Below are positions 17,921-26,063 of a DNA stretch of 64,000 bases, one piece after another. The stretch's first letter is position 1; every line of letters starts with the position of its first letter. The position numbers and the translations under genes are program-made. This stretch comes from JAGQWW01 sp041392845 (GTDB lineage: Bacteria; Bacteroidota; Bacteroidia; Chitinophagales; Saprospiraceae): contig JAWKLG010000031.1 of assembly GCA_041392845.1 (NCBI GenBank), positions 7,069-71,068 of the forward strand, given 5' to 3'. Under the pieces are notes generated by a model, which saw only the letters and a program-made list of their open reading frames with translations, was not told the origin of the DNA and made no database searches.

Positions 17921-19162
17921 TTAAACTACCTGTGGGGTTGCCTGACTGTATTTACCGGCTTTCAAATTTTTGGAAACAGCTTCAAAAGCATCCAGACTTT
18001 CTTCAATATCCGCATCTGTATGCGCAGCTGTTGGAATAATTCTCAAGATGATCATTCCTTTTGGAACAACCGGATACACTACGATCGAACAGAAAATACC
18101 GAAGTTTTCTCTTAAATCATACACCATTGCCATGGCTTCTTCAGTAGTACCATTCAAATAAATCGGAGTGATACAAGTATTGGTATTTCCGATATCCAGC
18201 CCTCTTTCTTTCAATCCTGCCTGCAGCTTATGCACATTAGACCAAAGTTTCTCTTTCAACTCTGGACGGTTGATCATCATGTCCAGACGCTTACGAGCAC
18301 CGGAAACGATGGTAATAGGCAAAGTCTTGGCAAATATTTGAGAGCGCATATTGTAGCGCAAAAAGTCAATTACAAATTTGTCAGCTGCTAAAAATGCTCC
18401 TATGCTGGCAAATGATTTTGCAAAAGTTGAAAAGTAAATATCTATTCCATCCTGCACTCCCTGCTCTACTCCTGCACCTGCTCCATTCTCACCCAGGGTC
18501 CCAAATCCGTGCGCATCGTCAACCAGCAATCTGAATTGGAATTTCTTTTTTAAATCAATGATTTCTTTCAATTTACCCTGGTCTCCCCTCATACCAAACA
18601 CACCTTCACTGATTACCAGGATGCTACCATCTGTACCTTCAACCAAGCGCTCAGCACGAACAAGGCAAGACTCCAGGCTTTCCATATCGTTGTGAACAAA
18701 GGCAAATCTTTTTCCAAGGTGCATTCTCAATCCGTCAATAATACACGCATGACTCTCTGCATCATAAACCACCACATCTGCTCTTCCAATCAAAGCATCG
18801 ATAGCAGACATGATTCCCTGATAGCCATAATTCAATAAATAGACAGATTCTTTTTGCACCAATTCCGCCAGGTCTTTTTCCAAAGCCAGGTGCTCATCAG
18901 TTTGCCCTGACATCATCCTCGCTCCCATCGGATAAGCAAGGCCCCATTTTTCTGCTGCAGCGCGGTCGGCTTCCATCACTTCAGGGTGATTGGCCAATCC
19001 CAGATAATTATTGATACTCCAGCAAATAACTTCTCTACCTTGAAATTGCATACGGTTGCCAAGCGGTCCTTCCAATTTTGGGAAAGTAAAGTAACCATCT
19101 GCCTGGTTCATATAATTTCCGATTGGGCCCATTTGCTTTTCCAGCTTTGCGAATAAATCCAT
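17921..19162 (-). CDS. Alpha-oxoamine synthase (serine palmitoyltransferase-like)
   Basis: This 413-residue PLP enzyme belongs to the alpha-oxoamine synthase branch of fold-type I aminotransferases. Visible features are INNYLGLANHP (about 50-60), the His138 of ESHAC that stacks on PLP, DDAHGFGTLGENG (215-228) and the PLP lysine in TFAKSFASIG (Lys249). The lysine context with Ser-Phe-Ala-Ser-Ile-Gly resembles serine palmitoyltransferases more than BioF or Kbl, where it is usually GKALG. Members condense an amino acid with an acyl thioester. Bacteroidota use such enzymes for sphingolipids (serine) or sulfonolipids/capnine (cysteate). Which one applies here is not decidable by eye. A patatin-type lipase lies upstream on the same strand. 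Start fits the family length. Confidence 0.85.
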   Translation of the reverse strand: MDLFAKLEKQMGPIGNYMNQADGYFTFPKLEGPLGNRMQFQGREVICWSINNYLGLANHPEVMEADRAAAEKWGLAYPMGARMMSGQTDEHLALEKDLAELVQKESVYLLNYGYQGIMSAIDALIGRADVVVYDAESHACIIDGLRMHLGKRFAFVHNDMESLESCLVRAERLVEGTDGSILVISEGVFGMRGDQGKLKEIIDLKKKFQFRLLVDDAHGFGTLGENGAGAGVEQGVQDGIDIYFSTFAKSFASIGAFLAADKFVIDFLRYNMRSQIFAKTLPITIVSGARKRLDMMINRPELKEKLWSNVHKLQAGLKERGLDIGNTNTCITPIYLNGTTEEAMAMVYDLRENFGIFCSIVVYPVVPKGMIILRIIPTAAHTDADIEESLDAFEAVSKNLKAGKYSQATPQVV

Positions 19163-19214
19163 CTATTTGGTAGTTTTTATGGTATGTTGTAATAGGTACA
19201 CTAAAAATGACAAA

Positions 19215-19232
19215 TCCCGACCTAAATCGGGA
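19215..19232 (-). terminator. Weak hairpin between lipase and oxoamine synthase genes
   Basis: Arms tcccga and tcggga with a 6-base loop, followed on the minus strand by a T-rich stretch. It lies about 75-90 bases after the patatin stop and could end that transcript, separating it from the oxoamine synthase gene. Confidence 0.4.
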
Positions 19233-19305
19233 ATGGCACAAAAATAGGACTCTATTTTTCAATTTTATAAATCTGGGGTCAAAGGTTTGCAATCATTGGT
19301 AAGAA

Positions 19306-20901
19306 TCATCTTTTTGGGTACTTGTTCAACAGAAAATCCGGATTTTTTAACAGTTTTTCTCGTTTTTCAAGTAAAACACTGCTCAATTTTTGCAAATCGG
19401 CTTTTGTCTCAGTATCGATTTCTTCCCAAACAGAACGTCCCTGAATGTCTTCCAAATAATCAAGTGTGGAACAACAAATTGTAAGTTGCCCGCACAAGAC
19501 CAAACTTTTTAACATCTCACCCGATTCATGGTCTTTCTTAAACCAAAGCGTGGTAGGCATAGCATTGGCATTTTGAATGTATGTTTTCCATTTGGGATCA
19601 GCTCCGGGAGGAAGTTTGTCTTTTAAATGGTAAATAAAATTGCCATATGCCTTGTTTTTCCACCGGCCGTTGAAAACTCCTTCAAACTGCAATCTTCTGA
19701 TCCTGCGCAGAAAAACTCCATTTACCATGGATAAAAAAGAAAAAGTCCGTACACCAATAAGATTCCACAATACTCCTAATTGTGCTTTGTCCAAAGCTTT
19801 TAAACTGGTCTTCAAACTCTGGTCTTCCGAGTCAACCATTTTTTGAACGGTATCTTCCAGTTTGCCTTGAAGGAACCCGATAAATAACCAAATTCCCAGT
19901 AAAAATATTCCTAAAACAGCCAAAAGGGTGGCTACTGCATTTTGCGTCAGGCTGGACTGGTTGTGATTGTCAAAAAACAAATAAACAGAAGTCAGTAAAC
20001 CTATTGCCCCTGTCCAAACCAATATCTTTTTTAAGGTTTGAAGTTTCAATCTTTTAATCCAATTCGGCTTTTTCTCAGGTTTGGGTTCATATCCTTCTAC
20101 CTTTTTAGATTCCACACTGGAAATGATATAACTTTCTATATGGATATTCTCTTTTTTCAATCTATCAGCTGCCAGGTTTACGCCGTCTATCCCTTGATTA
20201 TCGATGATGCCTCCATCCATAAGTGCAAGCGGTTTGTTGCCTTTTTCTTTCCAATATTGGTATAAAGGGGATGCTTCATCTGCACAAAAATCCTTTGGAA
20301 ATACGAGAGGTTCAAATCCCATTGGAAAGCAGGAGGATGCTGCAACAATATCACCTAACCTGGTACAGGAACCTGCCTCTTCGGGTATTCTGAATCCATT
20401 ATTACCAAACACCCCTGAGTTTTGGAATCGGAAAGCAAGTCCGTCATGAAATTCAGTTGCGTTGAAAATGAAGACTTTATCGATACCCTGAAAAATTGAA
20501 AAAGTATCTCCATCAAAATAACTTTCCTGATAGACATCAGCAAAAGCATTGATCAGATTACGGGTTTTTCCCGGATCTGCCCAGGCTTTTTTCCCGTCCA
20601 GTTTTTCAAGGGCAGTATCCACCAGTTTATCTTCCTGAAGTAACTGGTATAATTTTAAAAAGGAATCTTTAAAAGGAGTACCCAGGGCTTCACCTTGAGC
20701 ATACATCATTCCGGTAATGGTACCTCCAGAGATGGTCGACAAGACTTGTAATCGGTCCAGGAGATTTCTTTCAACTGCTTCGTCATGGTATTTGAAATAA
20801 ACGTCATCTAAAAATGATAAAACACCAAGGTGAAAGGCAGAAGCCCGGAAACCACCTCCGGATAAAGAAAGCGCAAGGGTTTTTAAAGGTTGAGGAGACA
20901 T
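19306..20901 (-). CDS. Patatin-like phospholipase with two membrane helices
   Basis: The 531-residue protein begins with the oxyanion motif LSGGGFRAS (about 13-21). The nucleophile Ser58 lies in STISGGT (family G-x-S-x-G variant as in cPLA2-like patatins), and the catalytic Asp229 lies in MDGGIIDNQG. Two hydrophobic helices (about 290-312 and 322-345) follow the catalytic domain, with a C-terminal soluble part. Members are serine hydrolases on phospholipid acyl chains; membrane anchoring suggests action at the inner membrane. The motif order and Ser-Asp dyad are complete, so activity is expected. Its neighbour downstream, the sphingolipid/sulfonolipid-type synthase, suggests lipid remodelling, but the 143-bp gap and hairpin argue against tight co-transcription. 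Confidence 0.9.
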   Translation of the reverse strand: MSPQPLKTLALSLSGGGFRASAFHLGVLSFLDDVYFKYHDEAVERNLLDRLQVLSTISGGTITGMMYAQGEALGTPFKDSFLKLYQLLQEDKLVDTALEKLDGKKAWADPGKTRNLINAFADVYQESYFDGDTFSIFQGIDKVFIFNATEFHDGLAFRFQNSGVFGNNGFRIPEEAGSCTRLGDIVAASSCFPMGFEPLVFPKDFCADEASPLYQYWKEKGNKPLALMDGGIIDNQGIDGVNLAADRLKKENIHIESYIISSVESKKVEGYEPKPEKKPNWIKRLKLQTLKKILVWTGAIGLLTSVYLFFDNHNQSSLTQNAVATLLAVLGIFLLGIWLFIGFLQGKLEDTVQKMVDSEDQSLKTSLKALDKAQLGVLWNLIGVRTFSFLSMVNGVFLRRIRRLQFEGVFNGRWKNKAYGNFIYHLKDKLPPGADPKWKTYIQNANAMPTTLWFKKDHESGEMLKSLVLCGQLTICCSTLDYLEDIQGRSVWEEIDTETKADLQKLSSVLLEKREKLLKNPDFLLNKYPKR

Positions 20902-20957
20902 GGCAAGGTATTAGGTGAGCAAACAAATTACAAAATTTTGCCATGCCGCAAATTAGA

Positions 20958-20991
20958 AAGGCCTCTCGATTATAAAAAATCGGGAGGCCTT
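20958..20991 (-). terminator. Rho-independent-type hairpin after the small anti-sigma-like gene
   Basis: 13-bp arms (20958-20970 and 20979-20991, one G-T pair) with an 8-base loop. It sits downstream of the minus-strand gene ending at 21038 and upstream of the lipase gene start at 20901. Confidence 0.7.
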
Positions 20992-21037
20992 CAGGGTTGG
21001 GAATCAAATCCCAAAAGTGTTACGCCGTTGAATTAAA

Positions 21038-21274
21038 TCAGACTTGTTGTTCAATTGCTGTACTTGCACTGTAATTCAAAATGTTTTGAATGGTTGCAGG
21101 TGAAGGTCTGAACTTGACCTTTGGAAGGATTTCAAATCCTTTTAGCAGTTGCTGGTATTCTCTGTAAAGCTCATCGTCTTCTGTCATTGCTCTACGGATT
21201 GCCCGGCTTTCTGCAGGTCCGGTTTCTTTGTACAAAAAGCGTATTAGATCATTTAGTGTAAAGGTTTGTGGCAT
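21038..21274 (-). CDS. Small anti-sigma-factor-like protein
   Basis: A 78-residue protein with an N-terminal helix pair FTLNDLIRFLYKETGPAESRAIRRAM, typical of the short Bacteroidota proteins that resemble anti-sigma zinc-finger domains. The His/Cys zinc ligands and any membrane helix are absent. The middle helix EDDELYREYQQLLKG and a C-terminal segment PSPATIQNILNYS complete the protein; the latter is a recurrent SPS..T..ILNY-type tail in these families. It is a likely cytoplasmic regulatory or structural partner of an unseen protein; no sigma factor gene is adjacent. The following hairpin (20958-20991) supports it as an independent transcript. Confidence 0.75.
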   Translation of the reverse strand: MPQTFTLNDLIRFLYKETGPAESRAIRRAMTEDDELYREYQQLLKGFEILPKVKFRPSPATIQNILNYSASTAIEQQV

Positions 21275-21419
21275 GCTGTCCTGTTTAGTTTAGGAATAAA
21301 AATCAATCGAATGCCCTATAAACTCATAAGGTATATCCATTAGTATTTAAAAGCCAATTTTTATTAAAAAAAAGTAAAAATTTATTTTAAGTAGGCCCAT
21401 TTTAAAAATACTCCCTAAA

Positions 21420-21448
21420 AATATTTTTAGACTAATCTAAAAAATATT
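21420..21448. promoter_or_regulatory. DtxR-box-like palindrome upstream of the metal operon
   Basis: The core ttttaga-ctaa-tctaaaa (21425-21442) is a perfect 7-bp inverted repeat with a 4-base spacer. It lies inside a longer imperfect AT-rich symmetry (about 21420-21448). It resembles the TTAGGNTAGNCTAACCTAA style of DtxR/IdeR boxes in the TTA..CTAA..TAA frame. It lies 140 bp upstream of a DtxR-family gene, and a sequence one mismatch from the Bacteroidota -7 element TAnnTTTG (21448-21455) abuts it. An autoregulatory operator is the simplest reading. No SigA-type -35 is seen. Confidence 0.6.
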
Positions 21449-21467
21449 AATTTCGTCCCCGAAAAAA

Positions 21468-21586
21468 CCCAGCACCCAGCACCCAGCACCCAGCACCCAG
21501 AACCCAGCACCCAGCACCCAGCACCCAGCACCCAGCACCTAGAACCTAGCGCCTAGCACCCAGAACCCAGTACCTAGCACCCAGCA
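21468..21586. repeat. 17-unit heptanucleotide array ending one base before the start codon of the repressor
   Basis: Seventeen consecutive 7-bp units with consensus CCYAGNA fill 119 bp with no interruption. Eleven are exactly cccagca; the others are cccagaa, cctagaa, cctagcg, cctagca and cccagta. The ATG of the DtxR-type gene begins at 21588, so the array occupies the whole leader after the palindrome at 21420 and replaces any Shine-Dalgarno sequence. The non-coding span from 21275 to 21587 holds only this array, the palindrome and AT-rich DNA. Confidence 0.97.
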
Positions 21587-21587
21587 C

Positions 21588-22253
21588 ATGGAATTCACAC
21601 AAACAGAAGAAAATTACCTGAAAGCCATTTTTAAACTTTCAGAACATGAAGGAAAACCAGTCAGCACCAATTCCATTTCCGGAGAATTGAATACTTCCGC
21701 AGCTTCCGTTACGGACATGGTTCAACGGTTGAGCAGTAAGGAGATGATTCATTATGAAAAATACAAAGGAGTAACGCTGACCAAACCCGGATTGAAACAT
21801 GCAAAAGCACTGGTACGCAAACATCGGCTTTGGGAGGTTTTCCTGGTCGAAAAGTTACAATTCACCTGGGATGAAGTTCACGACATTGCAGAACAATTGG
21901 AACATATTCAATCGGACGAATTGGTAGAAAGATTGGATGCTTTTCTGGACCATCCAAGGTTTGATCCGCATGGAGATCCGATTCCAGATGCAGACGGGAA
22001 ATTTACGGTTTCGCAACGTGTTCCATTGGCTGATTTGAAAATTGGGGATAAAGGAGTGGTCGTCGGTGTCCAGGAACACTCCCCCTCTTTCCTCCAACAT
22101 CTGGATAAATTGGGTTTGGTATTGGGAGCAGAAGTAGAAATTATAGAAGTGTTTGAATTCGATGCTTCGCAAGTGATCCGTTTGAATGGCAAATCTGAAT
22201 TCAGTATCAGCAAACAGGTCAATAAAAATATCTTTTTAAAAAAATCGCCCTAA
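21588..22253 (+). CDS. DtxR/MntR family metal-dependent transcription repressor
   Basis: A 221-residue regulator with three parts: an N-terminal winged helix (about 1-70, TEENYLKAIFKLSEHEGKPVSTNSIS.. and ..SVTDMVQRLSSKEMIHYEKYKGVTLT), a dimerization/metal domain (about 70-140; RKHRLWEVFLVEKL, EVHDIAEQLEHIQSDELVERL, DHPRFDPHGDPIP with the ligand-type His and Glu residues), and a C-terminal FeoA/SH3-like domain (about 150-218). The family senses Mn2+ or Fe2+ and represses uptake genes. The next gene, a metal-binding protein, starts directly after its stop, and the ABC ATPase follows 3 bp later, so it heads its own target operon. The operator candidate lies at 21420-21448. Whether it senses Mn, Fe or Zn is uncertain. 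Confidence 0.93.
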   Translation: MEFTQTEENYLKAIFKLSEHEGKPVSTNSISGELNTSAASVTDMVQRLSSKEMIHYEKYKGVTLTKPGLKHAKALVRKHRLWEVFLVEKLQFTWDEVHDIAEQLEHIQSDELVERLDAFLDHPRFDPHGDPIPDADGKFTVSQRVPLADLKIGDKGVVVGVQEHSPSFLQHLDKLGLVLGAEVEIIEVFEFDASQVIRLNGKSEFSISKQVNKNIFLKKSP

Positions 22254-23255
22254 ATGAAGAAGCTAATAATATGCATAGGGCTTTTGTTTTTTGCATTACA
22301 GGCCCAAACACAAAAACCTTTCAAAGTAGTAGCAACTGCCTCCATGATTGCAGACATGGCAGAAAATATTTCCGGTGGTTTGGTGGATGTTGAAACCATC
22401 GTACCCATCGGTGGTGATCCACATATTTATGAACCAACTCCTTCTGATGCTGCACTTGTCGCCTCAGCCGACCTTATACTAATGAATGGATTGACTTTTG
22501 AAGGCTGGTTAAAAGAATTGATAGAAAACTCAGGAACTAGTGCAAAATCAATCTTGGTGACTGAAGGAATTGCTCCCATCCAAAGCACCCAATATGAAAA
22601 TGCTTCCGACCCCCATGCCTGGATGGCTGCAAATAATGGAATTGTTTACATTGATAATATTACGAAAGCATTAATGGAACTCGATCCTGAAAACGCCAAG
22701 AGTTATGAGTTCAATTTTAAAATGTACAAGCAGCAATTGACGGATATGGATATCTATATCCAAAAAGAAATTTCCAAAATCCCCGAAGAAAGGCGGGTAT
22801 TGATTACTTCCCATGATGCTTTTCAATATTTTGGAAGAAGGTACGGTGTGAGACTGGAATCTGTTTTAGGAACTTCCACAGATGCTGATGTTCAAACTTC
22901 GGATATAATTAGATTGAATAAAGTTATAAAGGAGTCAGGAGTGCCGGCAGTATTTATAGAAAGCACCATCAATCCAAAACTGTTGAATCAAATTGCAAAA
23001 GACAATAATGTAAAAATTGGTGGAAAGCTATTTTCGGACTCCATTGGAGATAAAGACAGTGAAGCTCCCACCTATCTGGATATGTTGAAGCATAATACCG
23101 ATGCCATCGTAGCTGCTTTGACCGGAAATAAAGATGAAAGCTCACTGGAAGAAAACCTGGCAAGTGATGAAAGCAAAGATTGGCTAATCTGGCTATCCAT
23201 CGGAATATTATTTATCGGCGCTTTCTTTTGGGTTTTAAAAAATGTAAAAGTTTAA
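22254..23255 (+). CDS. Metal ABC transporter substrate-binding protein (cluster A-I), with extra C-terminal membrane helix
   Basis: The 333-residue protein has a signal peptide (to about residue 20, ALQAQTQ) and the cluster A-I metal-binding-protein ligands: His57 in GGDPHIYEP, His121 in SDPHAWMA, the SHDAFQYFGRRYG block (187-198) and Asp in LFSDSIG. The set (two His plus a carboxylate pair, no His-rich loop) fits Mn/Fe-type (PsaA/TroA) better than ZnuA. Unusually, the last about 25 residues (WLIWLSIGILFIGAFFWVL, about 310-330) form a membrane helix with a positive tail. The protein is thus anchored at its C-terminus and is not free or lipid-anchored. It begins directly after the repressor stop. 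A separate permease gene is not found next to it. Confidence 0.93.
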   Translation: MKKLIICIGLLFFALQAQTQKPFKVVATASMIADMAENISGGLVDVETIVPIGGDPHIYEPTPSDAALVASADLILMNGLTFEGWLKELIENSGTSAKSILVTEGIAPIQSTQYENASDPHAWMAANNGIVYIDNITKALMELDPENAKSYEFNFKMYKQQLTDMDIYIQKEISKIPEERRVLITSHDAFQYFGRRYGVRLESVLGTSTDADVQTSDIIRLNKVIKESGVPAVFIESTINPKLLNQIAKDNNVKIGGKLFSDSIGDKDSEAPTYLDMLKHNTDAIVAALTGNKDESSLEENLASDESKDWLIWLSIGILFIGAFFWVLKNVKV

Positions 23256-23258
23256 AAA

Positions 23259-24008
23259 ATGGAACCAATTGCATCCATCTCCATCAAAGGATTGGCAGTT
23301 TCTTACGATAAAAAAAGAGTACTCACCAATATCTTCCTTGAAATTGAAGAAGGTCAGATTTATGGCATCATCGGCCCGAATGGAGCAGGAAAATCAACGC
23401 TTTTTAAAGCCATACTTGGGCTCGTTGAAAGTGACACAGGAGAAATTCTAATCCAAGGAAAGACAGTTGAAAAAGTAAGAAAGGAAATGGTTTATGTTCC
23501 TCAAAAAGACGACATCGACTGGCAGTTTCCTGCAACCGTAATGGATGTCGTTTTAATGGGGCGTTATCCCCATAAAGGACTTTTTGAACGCATCAACAAA
23601 CAGGATCGGGAAAAAGCAAAATCCGCACTTGAAGATTTAGGCATAGCTTTTTTGGCAGATCGGCAAATTGGAGAACTTTCAGGGGGGCAACAGCAAAGGG
23701 TTTTTCTTGCCAGAGCTATGTGTCAGGAAGCGGATATCTTTCTTTTGGATGAGCCATTTGTAGGGGTGGATATCACTACAGAAGAAAAAATTATTCAAAT
23801 ACTCAAAAAGCTGGCAGCAGCAGGGAAAACCCTTTTGGTAGTACACCATGATTTGTCGACTGTCAACGAATATTTTGATAGAGTAGTCTTGCTTAATCAG
23901 CGCCTAATAGCCTATGGCGATACCGAAGCTACCTTCACAGAAGAAAATATTTCCAAGGCTTACGGAGCACAATTAACCATCCTTCATAAGACCGGAATGA
24001 TTGGTTAG
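23259..24008 (+). CDS. Metal ABC transporter ATP-binding protein (Mn/Zn type)
   Basis: A 249-residue ABC ATPase with Walker A GPNGAGKST (about 38-46), Q-loop, the signature LSGGQQQRVFLARAM, Walker B DIFLLDEPF and the switch His in VVHHDLS. The sequence style matches the ATPases of cluster A-I metal importers (MntA/ZnuC/TroB). It lies 3 bp after the metal-binding protein gene. The permease gene that normally follows (two-gene or one-gene membrane part) is absent: the next gene encodes an M1 peptidase. Function as energizer of a metal importer is therefore inferred, with the permease expected elsewhere in the genome. Confidence 0.93.
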   Translation: MEPIASISIKGLAVSYDKKRVLTNIFLEIEEGQIYGIIGPNGAGKSTLFKAILGLVESDTGEILIQGKTVEKVRKEMVYVPQKDDIDWQFPATVMDVVLMGRYPHKGLFERINKQDREKAKSALEDLGIAFLADRQIGELSGGQQQRVFLARAMCQEADIFLLDEPFVGVDITTEEKIIQILKKLAAAGKTLLVVHHDLSTVNEYFDRVVLLNQRLIAYGDTEATFTEENISKAYGAQLTILHKTGMIG

Positions 24009-24058
24009 TCGAATTCCTACAAAATTTTGACAGTAACAAGCAAAGTTTAAAGGTGGGA

Positions 24059-26062
24059 ATGCTTTTCTTTGTTACAATGAGGCAGATTCTCCTTTCTATC
24101 GCAGTTTGGGCACTTTCATTACATTTTGGGTTCAGCCAAAATTGTAATCCTGTGCTGGGTGGTCCGCACAGCCCGCGGAATGCTTCCTATGAAATGGATG
24201 TCTTGCTGGATCAACAGCAAAAAATATTGACTGCAGACCAGAAAATTACCTGGATCAATCTTTCTCCCGATACCATTTACGAATTGCGTCTGTACATGTA
24301 CGTCAACGCATTCAAAAATAACCAGTCTACTTTCTTAAAGGATGTAGACAATATTTTTGGAAACCCATTTTTAAAAAGAAAGGAAGAAGAATGGGGTTGG
24401 ATTGAAATGAATGAAATTTTTAAGGGAGACGAAGACCTTACCTCCAATTTAAAATACATCCAACCTGATGATGGAAATGAAAAAGATCAGACTGTTCTTT
24501 CCGTTCCTTTAAAAAATCCCATCCTGCCGGGCGATACTGCGATTTTCGATGGCAACTTTACTGTGAAAATTCCTAGATTATTTGTCCGGGTCGGATATGA
24601 GAAAAATGACTTTTACATGCTCACCCACTGGTTTCCTCAGGTGGGTGTCTATGAAAAAGATAAATCGGGAAATTGGGGCTGGAATTGTCACCAATTTTTT
24701 AGAGGTACTGAGTTTTTCTCAGATTTTGGAACCTATAAAGTCTCCATAACTACGACAGATAACCTTGTCTTGGGAGGAAGTGGCTGCATATTGGAGGAAG
24801 TATCAAATGGAGGCAAGAAGACTACTACCTTTTATGCTGAAGACGTAATCGATTTTGCCTGGACGGCTTATCCTGATTATGAAGTGGTGGAAGACCATTG
24901 GAACCATGTTTCCATTCGCATGCTGGTGCCACCCGAACATCAATCGCTTGCCCCAAGGCTAATCGGTGCCGTTAAAAATGCCTTTGAATACCTGGATAAA
25001 CATGTTGGACCGTATCCTTATAATACCCTGACGATGGTAGACCCTCCTTTTCACGGATTGAGAGGAGGATTTATGGAGTATCCGACCTTCATAACTGGTG
25101 GATCTTTTTATCATATGCCGGAAGGAATCAAAAGCATTGAATCCTTGATGGTTCATGAATTCTGCCATCAATATTTCATGGGAATGCTGGCTAGTAACGA
25201 AAAAGAAGAAGCATGGCTGGATGAGGGATTTGTTACTTTTTTTGAAGACGAAATAACCAACACTTACAATACACCCAAAAACAGTTTGATTGATTTTGCC
25301 GGTTTGCACATTGGTAATGCTGAAATGTCGAGATTGGAATATACCGGCATGTCGAATCCAAGCCTGGGAAAAACCGCCAGACCCGGATGGGAATTCACCG
25401 GTGGATATAAACCACTGGTGTATGCTAAGACAGGCACCATGCTCCAGACACTTAGAAACATAGTCGGGGTGGAAACTTTTGATGCTATACTAAAGGCATA
25501 TTTTAAAAAATGGAAATTCAAACACCCCAAGGAGGCAGATTTTAGAGCAGTGGCAGATTCTGTGGTTATTGCTCAACATGGCAATATGTATGGCGAAAAT
25601 TTAGATTGGTACTTTGACCCTCTCCTTCATGGGACAGAAGTTTGTGATTATGGAATTGTTGCCATTGAAAATATAGGATCTCTTCCTCAGGTAGGGATTT
25701 TTGACAAAGGAGATTCAAAGCAGTTTTTCGCAAAAGAGGAACAGGAACCTCCATTTTCAAATGTGATAGTTGAAAGAAAAGGAGGTTTGATTTTTCCAAT
25801 GGAACTTTTAGTGACTTTTGAAGATGGCAGTACCAAGGTGCTTAATTGGGATGGGAAATCTCGAGAACATGTTTTCAAAATTCCAACATCAGTTCCCATT
25901 CGTTCAGCACATTTGGATCCAAAACAAAAGATTTATTTGGACCTGGATTTAAACAATAATAGCCTGACCCTTGAAAAGGAAAAGTCGGCAATGGAAAAAT
26001 ATGCAGCCAAATTTGTTTTCTGGTTGCAGCAAATTTTACTCTCATTATCCTGGTTGGTTTGA
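24059..26062 (+). CDS. M1 family zinc metallopeptidase, secreted
   Basis: Start chosen at the ATG at 24059, preceded by a purine-rich AAAGGTGGGA. An in-frame ATG at 24077 (MRQILLSIAVWAL) would also give a signal peptide, and a GTG at 24053 is possible. The 667-residue product has an N-terminal aminopeptidase N-like beta domain, the exopeptidase block GFMEYPTF (variant of GxMEN) and the zinc site HEFCHQ followed by NEKEEAWLDEGFVTFFEDE, giving HExxH-x18-E. Family enzymes remove N-terminal residues from peptides; export suggests periplasmic or extracellular peptide trimming. Its stop is separated by one base from the next start, so the two are likely translationally coupled. Its relation to the metal operon upstream (50 bp) is unclear. 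Confidence 0.92.
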   Translation: MLFFVTMRQILLSIAVWALSLHFGFSQNCNPVLGGPHSPRNASYEMDVLLDQQQKILTADQKITWINLSPDTIYELRLYMYVNAFKNNQSTFLKDVDNIFGNPFLKRKEEEWGWIEMNEIFKGDEDLTSNLKYIQPDDGNEKDQTVLSVPLKNPILPGDTAIFDGNFTVKIPRLFVRVGYEKNDFYMLTHWFPQVGVYEKDKSGNWGWNCHQFFRGTEFFSDFGTYKVSITTTDNLVLGGSGCILEEVSNGGKKTTTFYAEDVIDFAWTAYPDYEVVEDHWNHVSIRMLVPPEHQSLAPRLIGAVKNAFEYLDKHVGPYPYNTLTMVDPPFHGLRGGFMEYPTFITGGSFYHMPEGIKSIESLMVHEFCHQYFMGMLASNEKEEAWLDEGFVTFFEDEITNTYNTPKNSLIDFAGLHIGNAEMSRLEYTGMSNPSLGKTARPGWEFTGGYKPLVYAKTGTMLQTLRNIVGVETFDAILKAYFKKWKFKHPKEADFRAVADSVVIAQHGNMYGENLDWYFDPLLHGTEVCDYGIVAIENIGSLPQVGIFDKGDSKQFFAKEEQEPPFSNVIVERKGGLIFPMELLVTFEDGSTKVLNWDGKSREHVFKIPTSVPIRSAHLDPKQKIYLDLDLNNNSLTLEKEKSAMEKYAAKFVFWLQQILLSLSWLV

Positions 26063-26063
26063 T

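Noticed and set aside
21468..21586. The heptad array considered as a coding repeat fused to the repressor.
   Set aside because: The repressor family starts at the ATG at 21588 and no upstream start in that frame gives a plausible protein through the heptads.
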